A stretch of DNA of 31,806 bases, taken from NCBI GenBank assembly GCA_945882755.1, contig CAMCWS010000011.1, positions 1 to 31,806 of the forward strand. Reading direction: 5' to 3'. The DNA is from Bordetella parapertussis (GTDB lineage: Bacteria > Pseudomonadota > Gammaproteobacteria > Burkholderiales > Burkholderiaceae_C). Made by a program: the position numbers and the translations under genes. The notes beneath the pieces were generated by a model that was given only the letters and a program-made list of their open reading frames with translations, did not search any database and was not told the DNA's origin. Shown piece by piece: positions 15,868 to 24,476 of this stretch (positions are counted from its first letter, which is position 1; every line of letters begins with the position of its first letter).

Positions 15868-17562
15868 ATGAAACCTCATTACAAGCACTGGCCTGCTCGC
15901 GTTCCCCATCACATCACGCCACTTGCCACCACCCTCTGGGATAACTTGGCCTTCAGCGCAAAGCGTTTCCCCCACAAAACCGCGCTGCAATTTTTGGGTA
16001 GCGCCTTAAGTTTCCAACAACTCACTCACCAAGCCGAACGTATCGCCGCGTGGTTACACGCTCAGGGCATACAAAAGGGCGACCGTGTTTTGCTCGACAT
16101 GCAAAACTGCCCACAACTGGTGGCAGCGCATTTCGGCATCTTGCGAGCCAATGCGGTGGTGGTGCCGGTCAATCCCATGAACCGCGCCAAAGAGTTGGAG
16201 CACTACATCACCGATGCGCAAGCGCGTATTGCCATCACCACCGCCGATGTGGCTGCCGACATGGCCACTGCCAGCGACGCTTTGCCCGAAGGCGAGGGTT
16301 TGCAGCATTTGCTGGTGACGCATTACAGCGATGCGTTTGACCCTGCGCTTCAAGCCCAAGATGCTTGGCCGCTGTCTTGGCGAGCGTGGCTGACGCAACG
16401 CATCGAATTGCCTGTTTTCAAAGGCGGACACTCACATGATTGGACGCAGGTGCTGGCCAACACCTTGGCACTGCCACCATTAACTGTCACGCCCTCTGAC
16501 TTGGCCATACTGCCCTACACCAGCGGCACCACCGGTTTGCCCAAAGGTTGTATGCACCCGCACAGCAGCGTCATGCACAACGCGGTGTGTGGCGCAATTT
16601 GGAACAACGGCTCGCACGAAAACATCGGCCTGTGCGTAGTACCCATGTTCCACATCACCGGTTTGGTGACGGTGATGCACTGTGGCATGTACTTGGGTGC
16701 TACCGTGGTGTTGATGCCGCGCTGGGACCGCGACTATGCGGGATCACTGATTTCGCGCCACCGCGTCACCCACTGGACCAACATTCCCACCATGGTCATC
16801 GACTTGTTGGGTAGCCCCAAGTTCGACCAATACGACCTCTCCAGCTTGGTGGTCATAGGCGGCGGTGGTGCGGCCATGCCCCAAGCGGTGGCGCAGCGTC
16901 TGTGGGAGTTGTATGGATTGCGCTATCTTGAAGGTTATGGTTTGACCGAGACCGCCGCGCCTTCCCACGGCAACCCACCCGACGCCCCCAAACAGCAGTG
17001 CTTGGGCATCCCCATCATTGGTGTGGATGCACGGGTGATCAACCCCGAGACATTGCAAGAAGTGGCTACTGGCGAGCAAGGCGAAATCATCATGCGGGGG
17101 CCGCAAATCTTCAACGGCTACTGGCGTCGCCCCGATGCCACCGAGCAAGCATTTATACAGTTGGATGGTGAGCGTTATTTCCGTTCTGGCGACTTGGGCC
17201 ATGTGGACGAGCAGGGCTATTTCTTCATCACAGACCGATTGAAACGCATGATCAATGCCTCGGGCTTCAAGGTATGGCCTGCCGAGGTGGAAGCGCTGAT
17301 GTTTCGCCACCCTGCCATCCAAGAGGCTTGCATCATTGCGGCAAAGGACGCCTACCGCGGTGAGACGGTGAAAGCAGTGGTGGTGCTGCGCGAAAGCCAT
17401 CGCACACAGGTTACTGAAGAAGACATCTTGGCTTGGTGCCGTGACAACATGGCGGTGTACAAAGCGCCTCGTTTGGTGTCCTTTGTAGATGCTTTACCAA
17501 AAAGCGGCAGCGGCAAAGTGATGTGGCGGTCCTTGCAAGAAGCAGAGATGAGCGCATCGTGA
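15868..17562 (+). CDS. AMP-forming acyl-CoA synthetase (fatty-acid/aryl-CoA ligase)
   Basis: ANL-superfamily ligase of 564 residues that activates a carboxylic acid via an acyl-AMP to its CoA thioester. The AMP-binding P-loop PYTSGTTGLPKG lies near residues 215-227. YGLTETAAPSH is the A5 adenine motif, YFRSGDLGHVDEQGYFFITDRLKRMI the hinge region, and the A10 lysine is in PKSGSGKVMW. The chosen ATG at 15868 gives MKPHYKHWP; an upstream in-frame GTG-type start adds eight residues. Its stop overlaps the next gene by 4 nt (GTGA), so the two are co-translated. The substrate cannot be told from sequence alone. Confidence 0.9.
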   Translation: MKPHYKHWPARVPHHITPLATTLWDNLAFSAKRFPHKTALQFLGSALSFQQLTHQAERIAAWLHAQGIQKGDRVLLDMQNCPQLVAAHFGILRANAVVVPVNPMNRAKELEHYITDAQARIAITTADVAADMATASDALPEGEGLQHLLVTHYSDAFDPALQAQDAWPLSWRAWLTQRIELPVFKGGHSHDWTQVLANTLALPPLTVTPSDLAILPYTSGTTGLPKGCMHPHSSVMHNAVCGAIWNNGSHENIGLCVVPMFHITGLVTVMHCGMYLGATVVLMPRWDRDYAGSLISRHRVTHWTNIPTMVIDLLGSPKFDQYDLSSLVVIGGGGAAMPQAVAQRLWELYGLRYLEGYGLTETAAPSHGNPPDAPKQQCLGIPIIGVDARVINPETLQEVATGEQGEIIMRGPQIFNGYWRRPDATEQAFIQLDGERYFRSGDLGHVDEQGYFFITDRLKRMINASGFKVWPAEVEALMFRHPAIQEACIIAAKDAYRGETVKAVVVLRESHRTQVTEEDILAWCRDNMAVYKAPRLVSFVDALPKSGSGKVMWRSLQEAEMSAS

Positions 17563-18596
17563 AGCTCTCTGTGCTGGATCAGACGGTGGTGTCAGCAGGA
17601 CGCTCCCAAGACGCGGCGATTCGCCATACGGTTGAGCTGGCTGCCCATTGCGAGGCTTGGGGCTACGATCGCTTTTGGGTGAGTGAGCATCACAGTCTGC
17701 CAAGCATTGCTGGTACCGCCCCCGAGGTATTGCTGGCAGCGATTGCCATGCGTACCACGCGCATACGCTTGGGCAGTGCAGGCATCATGTTGCCGCATTA
17801 CTCTGCGTTCAAAGTGGCCGAGCAATTTCGGGTGCTTGATGCTTTGGCACCCGGTCGTATCGATTTGGGGCTGGGCCGAGCGCCGGGCAGCGATGGACGT
17901 ACCTCGCAACTGCTCAATCCCGATCGCTATGCCTCCGAGCGTTTCCCGCAACAAGTGGTGGAGTTGCAAGCGTGGGTGACGGGGCAGACCATGCCCGTGG
18001 GACACCCCGCGCATGGGGTGTGGGCCATGCCGCTTAGCCCTACCTCCCCCAGTTTGTGGATATTGGGCAGCTCCAACTACGGTGCCCAACTCGCCGCGCA
18101 TTTGGGCTTGCCTTATGCCTTCGCGTATTTTTTCAGCGATGGTGTGGGCGTGGAACAAGCTTTAGAGATGTACCGCAGCCAGTTTCGGCCAAGCCCCTAT
18201 TTGGACAAACCGCAGGTCACCATTTGCGTGTCAGCCTTGGCGGCTGACAGCGAAGACCAAGCGTGGTTTCAGTTCCAAAGCCGAGCCCGCTGGCGCATGG
18301 ACCGCAACCGTGGGCGTGTCGGTCCTTTGCTGTCACCCGAAGACGCGGTGAAAGACGTCAGCCCCCATGAAATGGCCGAGATGATGGCCATGCGCGACAC
18401 CGCGCTGGTGGGCAACCCCACTCAGGCGGCAGATAAACTGCACAGCCTTGCCAAGCAGCTTGAACTCGATGAACTGGTGGTGTGTTCGTGGACACACGAC
18501 CCTGTGGTTCAGTTGAGGTCCTTTGAGTTGTTGGCGAAGTCCATGGGGCTTGCAGATGTGGCCTCTTTACCTGACCCTGAGGCAGTGATTGCCTGA
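17559..18596 (+). CDS. luciferase-like flavin-dependent monooxygenase (MsnO8-type LLM)
   Basis: TIM-barrel FMN-dependent oxidoreductase of 345 residues. The start KLSVLDQTVVSAG, then WGYDRFWVSEHHSLPSIAGTAPEVL, RIRLGSAGIMLPHYSAFKVAEQF and APGRIDLGLGRAPGSDGRT are the pattern of the MsnO8 LLM subgroup. Start is GTG at 17559, overlapping the ligase stop by 4 nt; longer versions lie inside the ligase gene. A methionine synthase follows after 16 nt. LLM enzymes need reduced flavin from a reductase, which is not in this window. Substrate unknown. Confidence 0.88.
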   Translation: MKLSVLDQTVVSAGRSQDAAIRHTVELAAHCEAWGYDRFWVSEHHSLPSIAGTAPEVLLAAIAMRTTRIRLGSAGIMLPHYSAFKVAEQFRVLDALAPGRIDLGLGRAPGSDGRTSQLLNPDRYASERFPQQVVELQAWVTGQTMPVGHPAHGVWAMPLSPTSPSLWILGSSNYGAQLAAHLGLPYAFAYFFSDGVGVEQALEMYRSQFRPSPYLDKPQVTICVSALAADSEDQAWFQFQSRARWRMDRNRGRVGPLLSPEDAVKDVSPHEMAEMMAMRDTALVGNPTQAADKLHSLAKQLELDELVVCSWTHDPVVQLRSFELLAKSMGLADVASLPDPEAVIA

Positions 18597-18612
18597 TTTT
18601 TTGGAGTAACCG

Positions 18613-19647
18613 ATGTTTGAAACCACCATTGCTGGCAGCTTGCCTAAACCCGATTGGCTGGCCGAGCCCGAGAAGCTGTGGCCGCAGTGGAAGCAAGCCG
18701 GTGCCTCTTTGCTGCAAGCCAAGGCTGATGCCACGATGCTGTGGATCAAGGCACAAGAAGACGCCGGTTTGGACATCATCGGCGACGGCGAGCAAGCGCG
18801 TCAGCATTTTGTGCATGGTTTTTTAGAGCAGGTCGAGGGCATTGACTTTGAGAACAAGGTCAAGATGGGCATCCGCAACAACCGCTATGACGCCATGGTG
18901 CCGCAGGTTGTGGCCAAGTTGCGTTTGAAAGGGCGAGTCCACGCCATGGAAGCCCAACTGCTGCGTGCCCACACCACGCGCAAAACCAAGTTCACTTTGC
19001 CCGGCCCGATGACGATTGTGGACACCGTGGCCGACCGGTTCTACGGCGAGGGCAAAGAAGGGCGCATCGCAATGGCCATGGCCTTTGCCGAACTGCTCAA
19101 CCAAGAAGCGCTGGCACTGCAAGCCGATGGCATCGACATCATCCAGTTTGACGAACCCGCATTCAATGTCTACATGGAAGACGCCGCCGATTGGGGGGTG
19201 AAAGCGCTAGAGCGTGCTGCCTTGGATTTGACCTGTACCACCGCTGTGCACATTTGCTATGGCTATGGCATTCAAGCCAATGTGGACTGGAAAAACACCT
19301 TGGGCCACGAGTGGCGTCAGTATGAAAAGGTGTTTCCGGCGCTTGCCAAAAGCAGCATCAACCAAGTCAGCCTGGAGTGCTTTCACTCGCATGTGCCCAT
19401 GGATTTGATTTCTTTGCTCAAAGGCAAGGACGTGATGGTGGGTGTGATCGATGTGGCGTCCGATGTGATCGAAACCCCTGAAGAAGTGGCCGACACCATT
19501 GGCAAAGCTTTGCAATTTGTCAGCAAGGAACACCTGTTTCCTTGCACCAACTGCGGCTTGGCGCCCATGAGCCGCGATGTGGCGTGGAAAAAGCTGCAGG
19601 CCTTGGCTAAAGGCGCGGAGTTAGCGAGGCAGAGGCTGGGTAATTGA
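18613..19647 (+). CDS. stand-alone core methionine synthase, MesD-like (MetE C-terminal family)
   Basis: A 344-residue protein corresponding to the catalytic C-terminal half of cobalamin-independent MetE without the folate-binding N-terminal half. All four zinc/thiol ligands are visible: H213 and C215 in VHICYGYG, E255 in LECFHS and C314 in CTNCGLAP. The start ETTIAGSLPKP and the block IIQFDEPAFNVYMEDAADWG are typical. From memory it most resembles MesD, a folate-independent synthase described as working with MesX (DUF1852) and oxygen. No DUF1852 gene is in this window. GGAG precedes the ATG. It is third in the ligase-LLM operon. Methyl donor and partner are open. Confidence 0.85.
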   Translation: MFETTIAGSLPKPDWLAEPEKLWPQWKQAGASLLQAKADATMLWIKAQEDAGLDIIGDGEQARQHFVHGFLEQVEGIDFENKVKMGIRNNRYDAMVPQVVAKLRLKGRVHAMEAQLLRAHTTRKTKFTLPGPMTIVDTVADRFYGEGKEGRIAMAMAFAELLNQEALALQADGIDIIQFDEPAFNVYMEDAADWGVKALERAALDLTCTTAVHICYGYGIQANVDWKNTLGHEWRQYEKVFPALAKSSINQVSLECFHSHVPMDLISLLKGKDVMVGVIDVASDVIETPEEVADTIGKALQFVSKEHLFPCTNCGLAPMSRDVAWKKLQALAKGAELARQRLGN

Positions 19648-19653
19648 GGCAAC

Positions 19654-19680
19654 TTCCAACTTCCATCTAAAATATTGGAA
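19654..19680. promoter_or_regulatory. inverted repeat TTCCAA/TTGGAA before the AbrB-PIN pair
   Basis: TTCCAA at 19654-19659 and TTGGAA at 19675-19680, with an extra TTCCA at 19661, lie in an AT-rich 56-bp gap 24 bp before the antitoxin start. AbrB-type antitoxins usually repress their own operon from such sites. Assignment is by position only. Confidence 0.4.
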
Positions 19681-19703
19681 ATCTAACTTTTGAGGTGGCT
19701 GCC

Positions 19704-19961
19704 ATGCCCGAAATCAGGATGCGCTCAAAAAATCAATTCACCTTGCCTGCCAGCCTTGTTCGCGCATCTGGGATCCAAATCGATGACAAGCTCTCTGTCT
19801 CTTTGGTTAACGGCAGCATTGTCATCACGCCCATGGGGCCTAAACACCAAGGGCTGAGTGACGTCATGGCCTTTGCTGGCATTGCCCAAGGTGTTTGGGG
19901 TGACAGCCCAGAAGAAGTAGAGAAAACATTGCAGCGTGACAGAGCCACATGGGAAAGATAG
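19704..19961 (+). CDS. AbrB/MazE-like antitoxin
   Basis: An 85-residue protein with an N-terminal swapped-hairpin AbrB domain (MRSKNQFTLPASLVRASGIQIDDKLSVSLVNGSIVITPM) that should bind DNA. The acidic C-terminal tail (GDSPEEVEKTLQRDRATWER) resembles antitoxin tails that block PIN toxins. The ATG at 19704 has GAGG upstream and is preferred over the GTG at 19695. Its last 13 bases overlap the PIN gene. The local DNA is more AT-rich than its neighbours, consistent with acquisition. Confidence 0.82.
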   Translation: MPEIRMRSKNQFTLPASLVRASGIQIDDKLSVSLVNGSIVITPMGPKHQGLSDVMAFAGIAQGVWGDSPEEVEKTLQRDRATWER

Positions 19962-20401
19962 CGCCTGTTTTACAAATGCTTGAAGGGCAGCGTATTTATA
20001 TTGATGCCAATGTCTTTATTTATTTCTTAGAAAAAAGCTCTGTTTATTTTGCTGTGGTGGCTGAATTGCTGAGTGCTTGTGCGCAACACCATGTATATGC
20101 GTTCACAGGAGACGCTGCCATTGCTGAGGTGATGGCAGGCATATACCGCCAAGACAAACCAGCATTAACCAACCAGTGCAAAGCTTTCTTTAGTAACCCA
20201 CAGTTGTTAAGCGTGGTGCGCCACGATGCGCAAGTTTTTGATTTGGCAGCTTTGCTGGTGGCCAAGCAAAAGTTCAAGTTGATTGACTCGCTGCATTTGG
20301 CGACAGCCTTGCAACACGGCTGTAAGGCGCTCATAACCAATGATGCAGGGATGTTGTCGGTCGAGGGATTGGAGGTGTTGCACCTCCAAGATTATTTATA
20401 G
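19949..20401 (+). CDS. PIN-domain toxin (VapC-like ribonuclease)
   Basis: A 150-residue PIN protein. The acidic metal-binding residues are present: D19 (IYIDANVFIY), E60 (AIAEVMAG), D113 (LIDSLHLATA) and D132 (ITNDAGM), so a catalytically competent RNase is expected. Targets of such toxins are typically tRNA or rRNA; none can be named here. It overlaps the AbrB-like antitoxin by 13 nt and ends 10 bp before the convergent hemerythrin gene. Confidence 0.85.
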   Translation: MGKIAPVLQMLEGQRIYIDANVFIYFLEKSSVYFAVVAELLSACAQHHVYAFTGDAAIAEVMAGIYRQDKPALTNQCKAFFSNPQLLSVVRHDAQVFDLAALLVAKQKFKLIDSLHLATALQHGCKALITNDAGMLSVEGLEVLHLQDYL

Positions 20402-20411
20402 ACGAAGTTCT

Positions 20412-20915
20412 TTACTGCACCTCTGGCACACCACACTCACCAGCCGTCACGCCTTCGGGCAGCTGCTGCGGTTTGTGCACGATGCCGGTCAGCGGGTCGT
20501 ACTGCACATCTTTGAGGTACATGGCCAGCACCGCGTCCATGCTCTTGGCGTGGTTGTCAAACCAGATGGCTAGCTCGCTGGTCAGTTGACGCACCAAGGA
20601 CAGGTTGTTGTCAGCTTGACCGCGTCGCAATGCTTCGCGCATGACTTTCAAAATCATGTCGTGTTCGTCTGAGTGGCAGCCGCCTGGCCCAAATGCGCTG
20701 TCTTTCATCCACTGGTCTTCGCCACCGAAATGGCTTTCGGTGTGGGCAATCAGGTCGGTGAAGCTTTGCAACAACTGAGCGTCGGGTGCCAGTTCGGTGG
20801 CAGCCAGCATGTCGACGAATTCGCGGTGCGTCTCGTCCATTTTGTCCATGTTCATCACCAAGTCATCGGACCAGGTGAGGGTGGGGTGGCGCTCTAGGGT
20901 GGTGGTATCAGTCAT
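20412..20915 (-). CDS. bacteriohemerythrin
   Basis: A 167-residue oxygen-binding four-helix protein with a non-heme di-iron centre. All ligands can be placed: H30 (ETHREF), H62 and E66 (HFGGE), H81 and H85 (HSDEH), H122 and D127 (HAKSMD). It is soluble, without signal or receptor domain, so it probably stores or senses oxygen in the cytoplasm. The C-terminal 30 residues after the last helix are an extra tail (VQYDPLTGIVHKP) not needed for the fold. It lies 34 bp after the SDR gene on the same strand and may be the distal gene of that run. Confidence 0.9.
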   Translation of the reverse strand: MTDTTTLERHPTLTWSDDLVMNMDKMDETHREFVDMLAATELAPDAQLLQSFTDLIAHTESHFGGEDQWMKDSAFGPGGCHSDEHDMILKVMREALRRGQADNNLSLVRQLTSELAIWFDNHAKSMDAVLAMYLKDVQYDPLTGIVHKPQQLPEGVTAGECGVPEVQ

Positions 20916-20949
20916 TGTGAATTAAGTGAAATTTGTCCCTAATTATGGG

Positions 20950-21702
20950 TCAATCGCGGACATCGGCCACGACGTTGCTGCCAAAATCCCCCCGCGCCAA
21001 AAAGGCCAACAACCTGGCGGCTGCGTCGGCGGGTGAGGTCAGCGAGCCGCTTTGTTTCAGTTGGATGAAGTTGCTTTGGTCGGGAAAGCCTGTGGGGTTG
21101 CCAGAGCGCAAGTCGGTTTGCATATCGGTGTCTATCACCCCAGGGGCGATCGACACCATCTGTGCGGGGTTGTCCAGCAAGGCCTCGTCCAGTGCCGCGC
21201 TGCGGCTGAAATGGTCAAGGCCCGCTTTGGTGGCGCAATACACCGCGCTGGCGGCCATGGCACGTCGCCCCAAGCCCGAGGAAATTTGCAAAACCTGGCG
21301 CTTGGCCGGCCATGCTCGGGTGGCTTGCAAAAACACCTGCGTCAGCAATATGGGTGCGGCCAAGTTGATGGCCAAGGCCTGCTGCACGCTGCTGGCAGTG
21401 GCTTGCTCGATGGGGCCTAAGTGGCCAATCACCCCTGCGTTGTTGATCAGTACAGCTTGGCTGAAGGTTTGGCCCTCAAGCGTTTGCAACCAAACCTTGA
21501 GTTTGTCCGCCACGGCTTCGGGCTGCGCCAAATCGGCTTGCCATTGAATGAGGGTGGTGCCGTTTTTTTGTGCAAGCGTGGTTAAAGCCACTGAGCTACC
21601 ACGTGAAATGCACAGCAGGGTGTGATGGGGCGTGCACAGCTGCTCGGCCATGGCCAAGCCCATGCCGCGGGATGCGCCGGTGAGGATGGTGAGTTGTGTC
21701 AT
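20950..21702 (-). CDS. short-chain dehydrogenase/reductase
   Basis: Classical SDR of 250 residues. The cofactor motif TGASRGMG is at residues 8-15, NNAG near 87, and the catalytic serine and YCATK pair follow in ISSGLGRRAMAASAVYCATK. The PGVIDTDMQTDLR segment suggests a sepiapterin- or benzil-reductase-like subgroup, which is a weak call. The ATG overlaps the pseudouridine synthase stop by 4 nt (ATGA). Substrate unknown. Confidence 0.88.
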   Translation of the reverse strand: MTQLTILTGASRGMGLAMAEQLCTPHHTLLCISRGSSVALTTLAQKNGTTLIQWQADLAQPEAVADKLKVWLQTLEGQTFSQAVLINNAGVIGHLGPIEQATASSVQQALAINLAAPILLTQVFLQATRAWPAKRQVLQISSGLGRRAMAASAVYCATKAGLDHFSRSAALDEALLDNPAQMVSIAPGVIDTDMQTDLRSGNPTGFPDQSNFIQLKQSGSLTSPADAAARLLAFLARGDFGSNVVADVRD

Positions 21703-22343
21703 AGGTGAGCCGGTAATTGGAATCTGACCCCGATTGATTGTCGGGGGTGGGTGAAGGCGAGTGTATGGGCATGTAGCATGAGGCGGGGGCTGCGGTTTTG
21801 CACTTCCAGTGGCGCGTAAAGCCTATCGCCCCAAATGGGATGGCCAATGGCTTGCAGATGCACACGCAGCTGATGGGTGCGGCCGGTCAGAGGTTGCAGC
21901 TCCAGCAAGGAGCCCGTCCCCTCAGCATGGTGAGTGATGCAGCGCCAACGTGTTTGGCTGGCTTGTCCAGCGGGAGCGATGATGCGCAAGGGGCGTCTCT
22001 CCCAATCCGCTTGAATGGGTAAATCGATGGTCTGCCAGTCTTCTCTCACGGGAAGCAAACCTTCCACCCAAGCCATGTAAGTCTTTTCCACTTGCCTTGC
22101 CTCAAACGCCATGCTCAGTAGGCGTTGTGTGTCAGGGTTGAGTGCAAACAGCATCAGCCCCGAGGTGGCTTGGTCCAAGCGATGCACCACCAAAGCTTGC
22201 GGGTAGCGTTGTTGCACCCGTGCCAGCAAGCAGTCTTGTTTATCCGGCCCACGCCCAGGCACACTCAACATGCCAGCAGGTTTGTCGACCACCACCAGAT
22301 CGTCGTCTGCGTGAAGACACTGCCAATCGCTCAAGTCTGCCAT
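21699..22343 (-). CDS. RluA-family RNA pseudouridine synthase
   Basis: A 214-residue enzyme that isomerises uridine in rRNA or tRNA. The catalytic aspartate is D57 in [23 protein letters not shown] precedes it, and the conserved [24 protein letters not shown] follows near the end. There is no S4 domain, so it is a compact RluA/RluE-like or TruC-like form; the target uridine is not known. Start ATG at 22343 overlaps miaA by 13 nt; a longer frame to 22427 lies inside miaA. Together with miaA it makes an RNA-modification pair. Confidence 0.9.
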   Translation of the reverse strand: MADLSDWQCLHADDDLVVVDKPAGMLSVPGRGPDKQDCLLARVQQRYPQALVVHRLDQATSGLMLFALNPDTQRLLSMAFEARQVEKTYMAWVEGLLPVREDWQTIDLPIQADWERRPLRIIAPAGQASQTRWRCITHHAEGTGSLLELQPLTGRTHQLRVHLQAIGHPIWGDRLYAPLEVQNRSPRLMLHAHTLAFTHPRQSIGVRFQLPAHL

Positions 22344-23308
22344 TGCGCCAACACCGCTTGCACATCCGCCATCACTTGCGGGCCATCGCAGGCCACCACC
22401 TGTCGCTGGGGCATGCTGCGCAGCCAAGTCAGCTGCCGCTTGGCGAGTTGTCGACTGGCCGCGATGCCGCGTTCACGTGCCAAGCGCATGGCCGTGTCCA
22501 GGGGTATGCCGTCCTCAACCGCATCCAAAGCCTCCCACAATTGGCGATAACCCACGCAGCGCATAGAGGGCAAATCGGCTTGCAAACCGCCGCGGGAACG
22601 CAAGGCTTTCACCTCGTCAACCAAGCCCTGTTCCAGCATGGCGTCAAAGCGTTGCTCGATGCGTTGGTGCAGCCATGCGCGGTCTTGGGGTTCCAAGGAC
22701 AGCAAAGCAACACGCGGCCCAGCCACCCGTGTTGTGCCAAAAAACGATGACAAAGGCTTGCCGGTGATGCGCCACACCTCCAAGGCGCGAGCGATGCGCT
22801 GTGCATCATGGGGCGGTAAGCGTTGCGCGGTGGGTGGGTCGACCAAAGCCAACTCGGCGTGCAGCGCTGGCCAGCCTCGGTCATAGGCTTCTTCTTCGAT
22901 ATCCGCACGTACAACAGGATCGGCCAAGGGCAAGTCGTCCAAGCCCTCTATCAAGGCCTTCACATACAACATGGTGCCGCCTACCAACAGCGGCAATTTG
23001 CCTCTGGCGCGTATATCGCCAATCAAACGGGTGGCGTCACGCGCAAAGTCAGCCGCGCTATAGCTTTGCGCGGGGTCACGAATATCGATCAAGTGGTGCA
23101 CCACCGCTTGCCGCTCGGCAAGCGTAGGCTTGGCTGTGCCTATGTCCATGCCTTGGTAGACCAAAGCCGAATCGACGCTGATGATTTCAAGCGGCCACTC
23201 TGCGGCCAAGGCCAAAGCGATGGCTGTCTTGCCACTGGCAGTCGGTCCCACCAGCGCCAAGGCGTCCCATGCAGGGAACAACTCAGTCGGCTTGGACGGG
23301 CTCACCAT
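22331..23308 (-). CDS. miaA: tRNA dimethylallyltransferase MiaA
   Basis: Adds a dimethylallyl group to A37 of tRNAs that read codons beginning with U. The protein is 325 residues, with P-loop GPTASGKT at 21-28, the family stretches [18 protein letters not shown] and [21 protein letters not shown], and the C-terminal [25 protein letters not shown]. Its start lies inside the end of the MFS gene (26-nt overlap). In many proteobacteria miaA follows mutL directly; here a transporter gene sits between them. Confidence 0.96.
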   Translation of the reverse strand: MVSPSKPTELFPAWDALALVGPTASGKTAIALALAAEWPLEIISVDSALVYQGMDIGTAKPTLAERQAVVHHLIDIRDPAQSYSAADFARDATRLIGDIRARGKLPLLVGGTMLYVKALIEGLDDLPLADPVVRADIEEEAYDRGWPALHAELALVDPPTAQRLPPHDAQRIARALEVWRITGKPLSSFFGTTRVAGPRVALLSLEPQDRAWLHQRIEQRFDAMLEQGLVDEVKALRSRGGLQADLPSMRCVGYRQLWEALDAVEDGIPLDTAMRLARERGIAASRQLAKRQLTWLRSMPQRQVVACDGPQVMADVQAVLAQWQT

Positions 23309-24476
23309 GCCACTGCACCAAGGTCCAAGAGGTCAAGGCCAAAGCAACGCCCCAAAACGCAATCCCATGAGCGAGTGGGAACAAGGTGCCATCAATGCTG
23401 TGGCTGAGCCACAAGCCTGTGCCAAACGCCGCCACCATCATCAAAAACCCATTCATTGCAGAGGCCGCACCCGCCGACAAAGGGAAGGGGCCGACCGCGC
23501 CGCTTTGTCCAATCGGTTGGTGCACACCGTGGGCCAGCACCATGGGGTACATGCTCAGCACCAAGCCTATGGCGCTAGGTTCACCGCCGTAAACCATCCA
23601 ACACAAAGACATGCCGCTGCCCAAGCTGAAGAGCCCCGCCAAGGCAATGGTCTTGCGCATACCGATGTGGCGCAACAAAAACCGGCACACGACCGTGCCA
23701 GTGATGTAAACCACCGACATCGACGCCAATATCCAGCCCAGTTGCAAGCCTGTCAGGTGCAGCACCTCAATAAAGATGAACGAGGAACTGGCCAAGTAGG
23801 TGAACAAAGCGCCATAGGCCGCCAAGGACAACAAAGCAAATGCGCGAAACGTGGGGTTGCGCAACACCTCGCCCCAAATGCGCAGCATGGTCGGCAGGTG
23901 CAGGGCGTTCGGGTTGCGGGTGGTGATGGTTTCTTTGAAACGCCACGCCACCAAAGCCATGGTGAACAAGGCATAGGTCACGATGGACGTCATCGCCACT
24001 CGCCAGCCCCAGTGCTGGCTGAGAAAGCCACCCAAAGGCGGGCTGGTGCAAGCCATGAGTCCCAAACCCGTCATGGCTTTGGACATGACTTTGGCGCCTT
24101 GCAAAGGGGTGTACAAGTCACGCACCACCGCACGTGCGCTGGTGATGACCGCGCCCATGGCCACGCCTTGAACCACCCGCCACGCCACCAACACCTCGAT
24201 CGTGGGACTGAGCACACAGCCCACCGCCGACACGGTGTAGAGCACCAAGCCTATGAGCATGATGGGGCGACGCCCCACTTTGTCCGAGAACGGTCCCCAC
24301 AGCAGTTGCGATATGCCAAACGCCAACAACAAGCCGCTGAGGGTGTACTGCACCATGCCCACGCTGGCTTGCAAGTCCAGCGCCAAACCGGGCAGACCGG
24401 GCAAATACAAATCGGTGGAGACAGGCTGCAAACCAATCGACAAGGCTAACAACAAAATCACCAAATTGGGATGCAT
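23283..24476 (-). CDS. Bcr/CflA-type MFS drug exporter
   Basis: Inner-membrane proton antiporter of 397 residues with about 12 hydrophobic spans. It starts [29 protein letters not shown], the typical Bcr/CflA opening with the conserved DLYLP. The motif-A loop is [16 protein letters not shown], and [13 protein letters not shown] is the fourth-helix signature. The ATG at 24476 shares a base with the mutL stop (TGATG); the upstream frame is inside mutL. Substrate is not predictable. It is unusual to find it wedged between mutL and miaA with overlaps on both sides. Confidence 0.91.
   Translation of the reverse strand: MHPNLVILLLALSIGLQPVSTDLYLPGLPGLALDLQASVGMVQYTLSGLLLAFGISQLLWGPFSDKVGRRPIMLIGLVLYTVSAVGCVLSPTIEVLVAWRVVQGVAMGAVITSARAVVRDLYTPLQGAKVMSKAMTGLGLMACTSPPLGGFLSQHWGWRVAMTSIVTYALFTMALVAWRFKETITTRNPNALHLPTMLRIWGEVLRNPTFRAFALLSLAAYGALFTYLASSSFIFIEVLHLTGLQLGWILASMSVVYITGTVVCRFLLRHIGMRKTIALAGLFSLGSGMSLCWMVYGGEPSAIGLVLSMYPMVLAHGVHQPIGQSGAVGPFPLSAGAASAMNGFLMMVAAFGTGLWLSHSIDGTLFPLAHGIAFWGVALALTSWTLVQWHGEPVQAD

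Noticed and set aside
23181..24449. 422-codon plus-strand open frame rich in His and Gln
   Set aside because: Antisense shadow of the MFS gene and miaA; composition is not protein-like.
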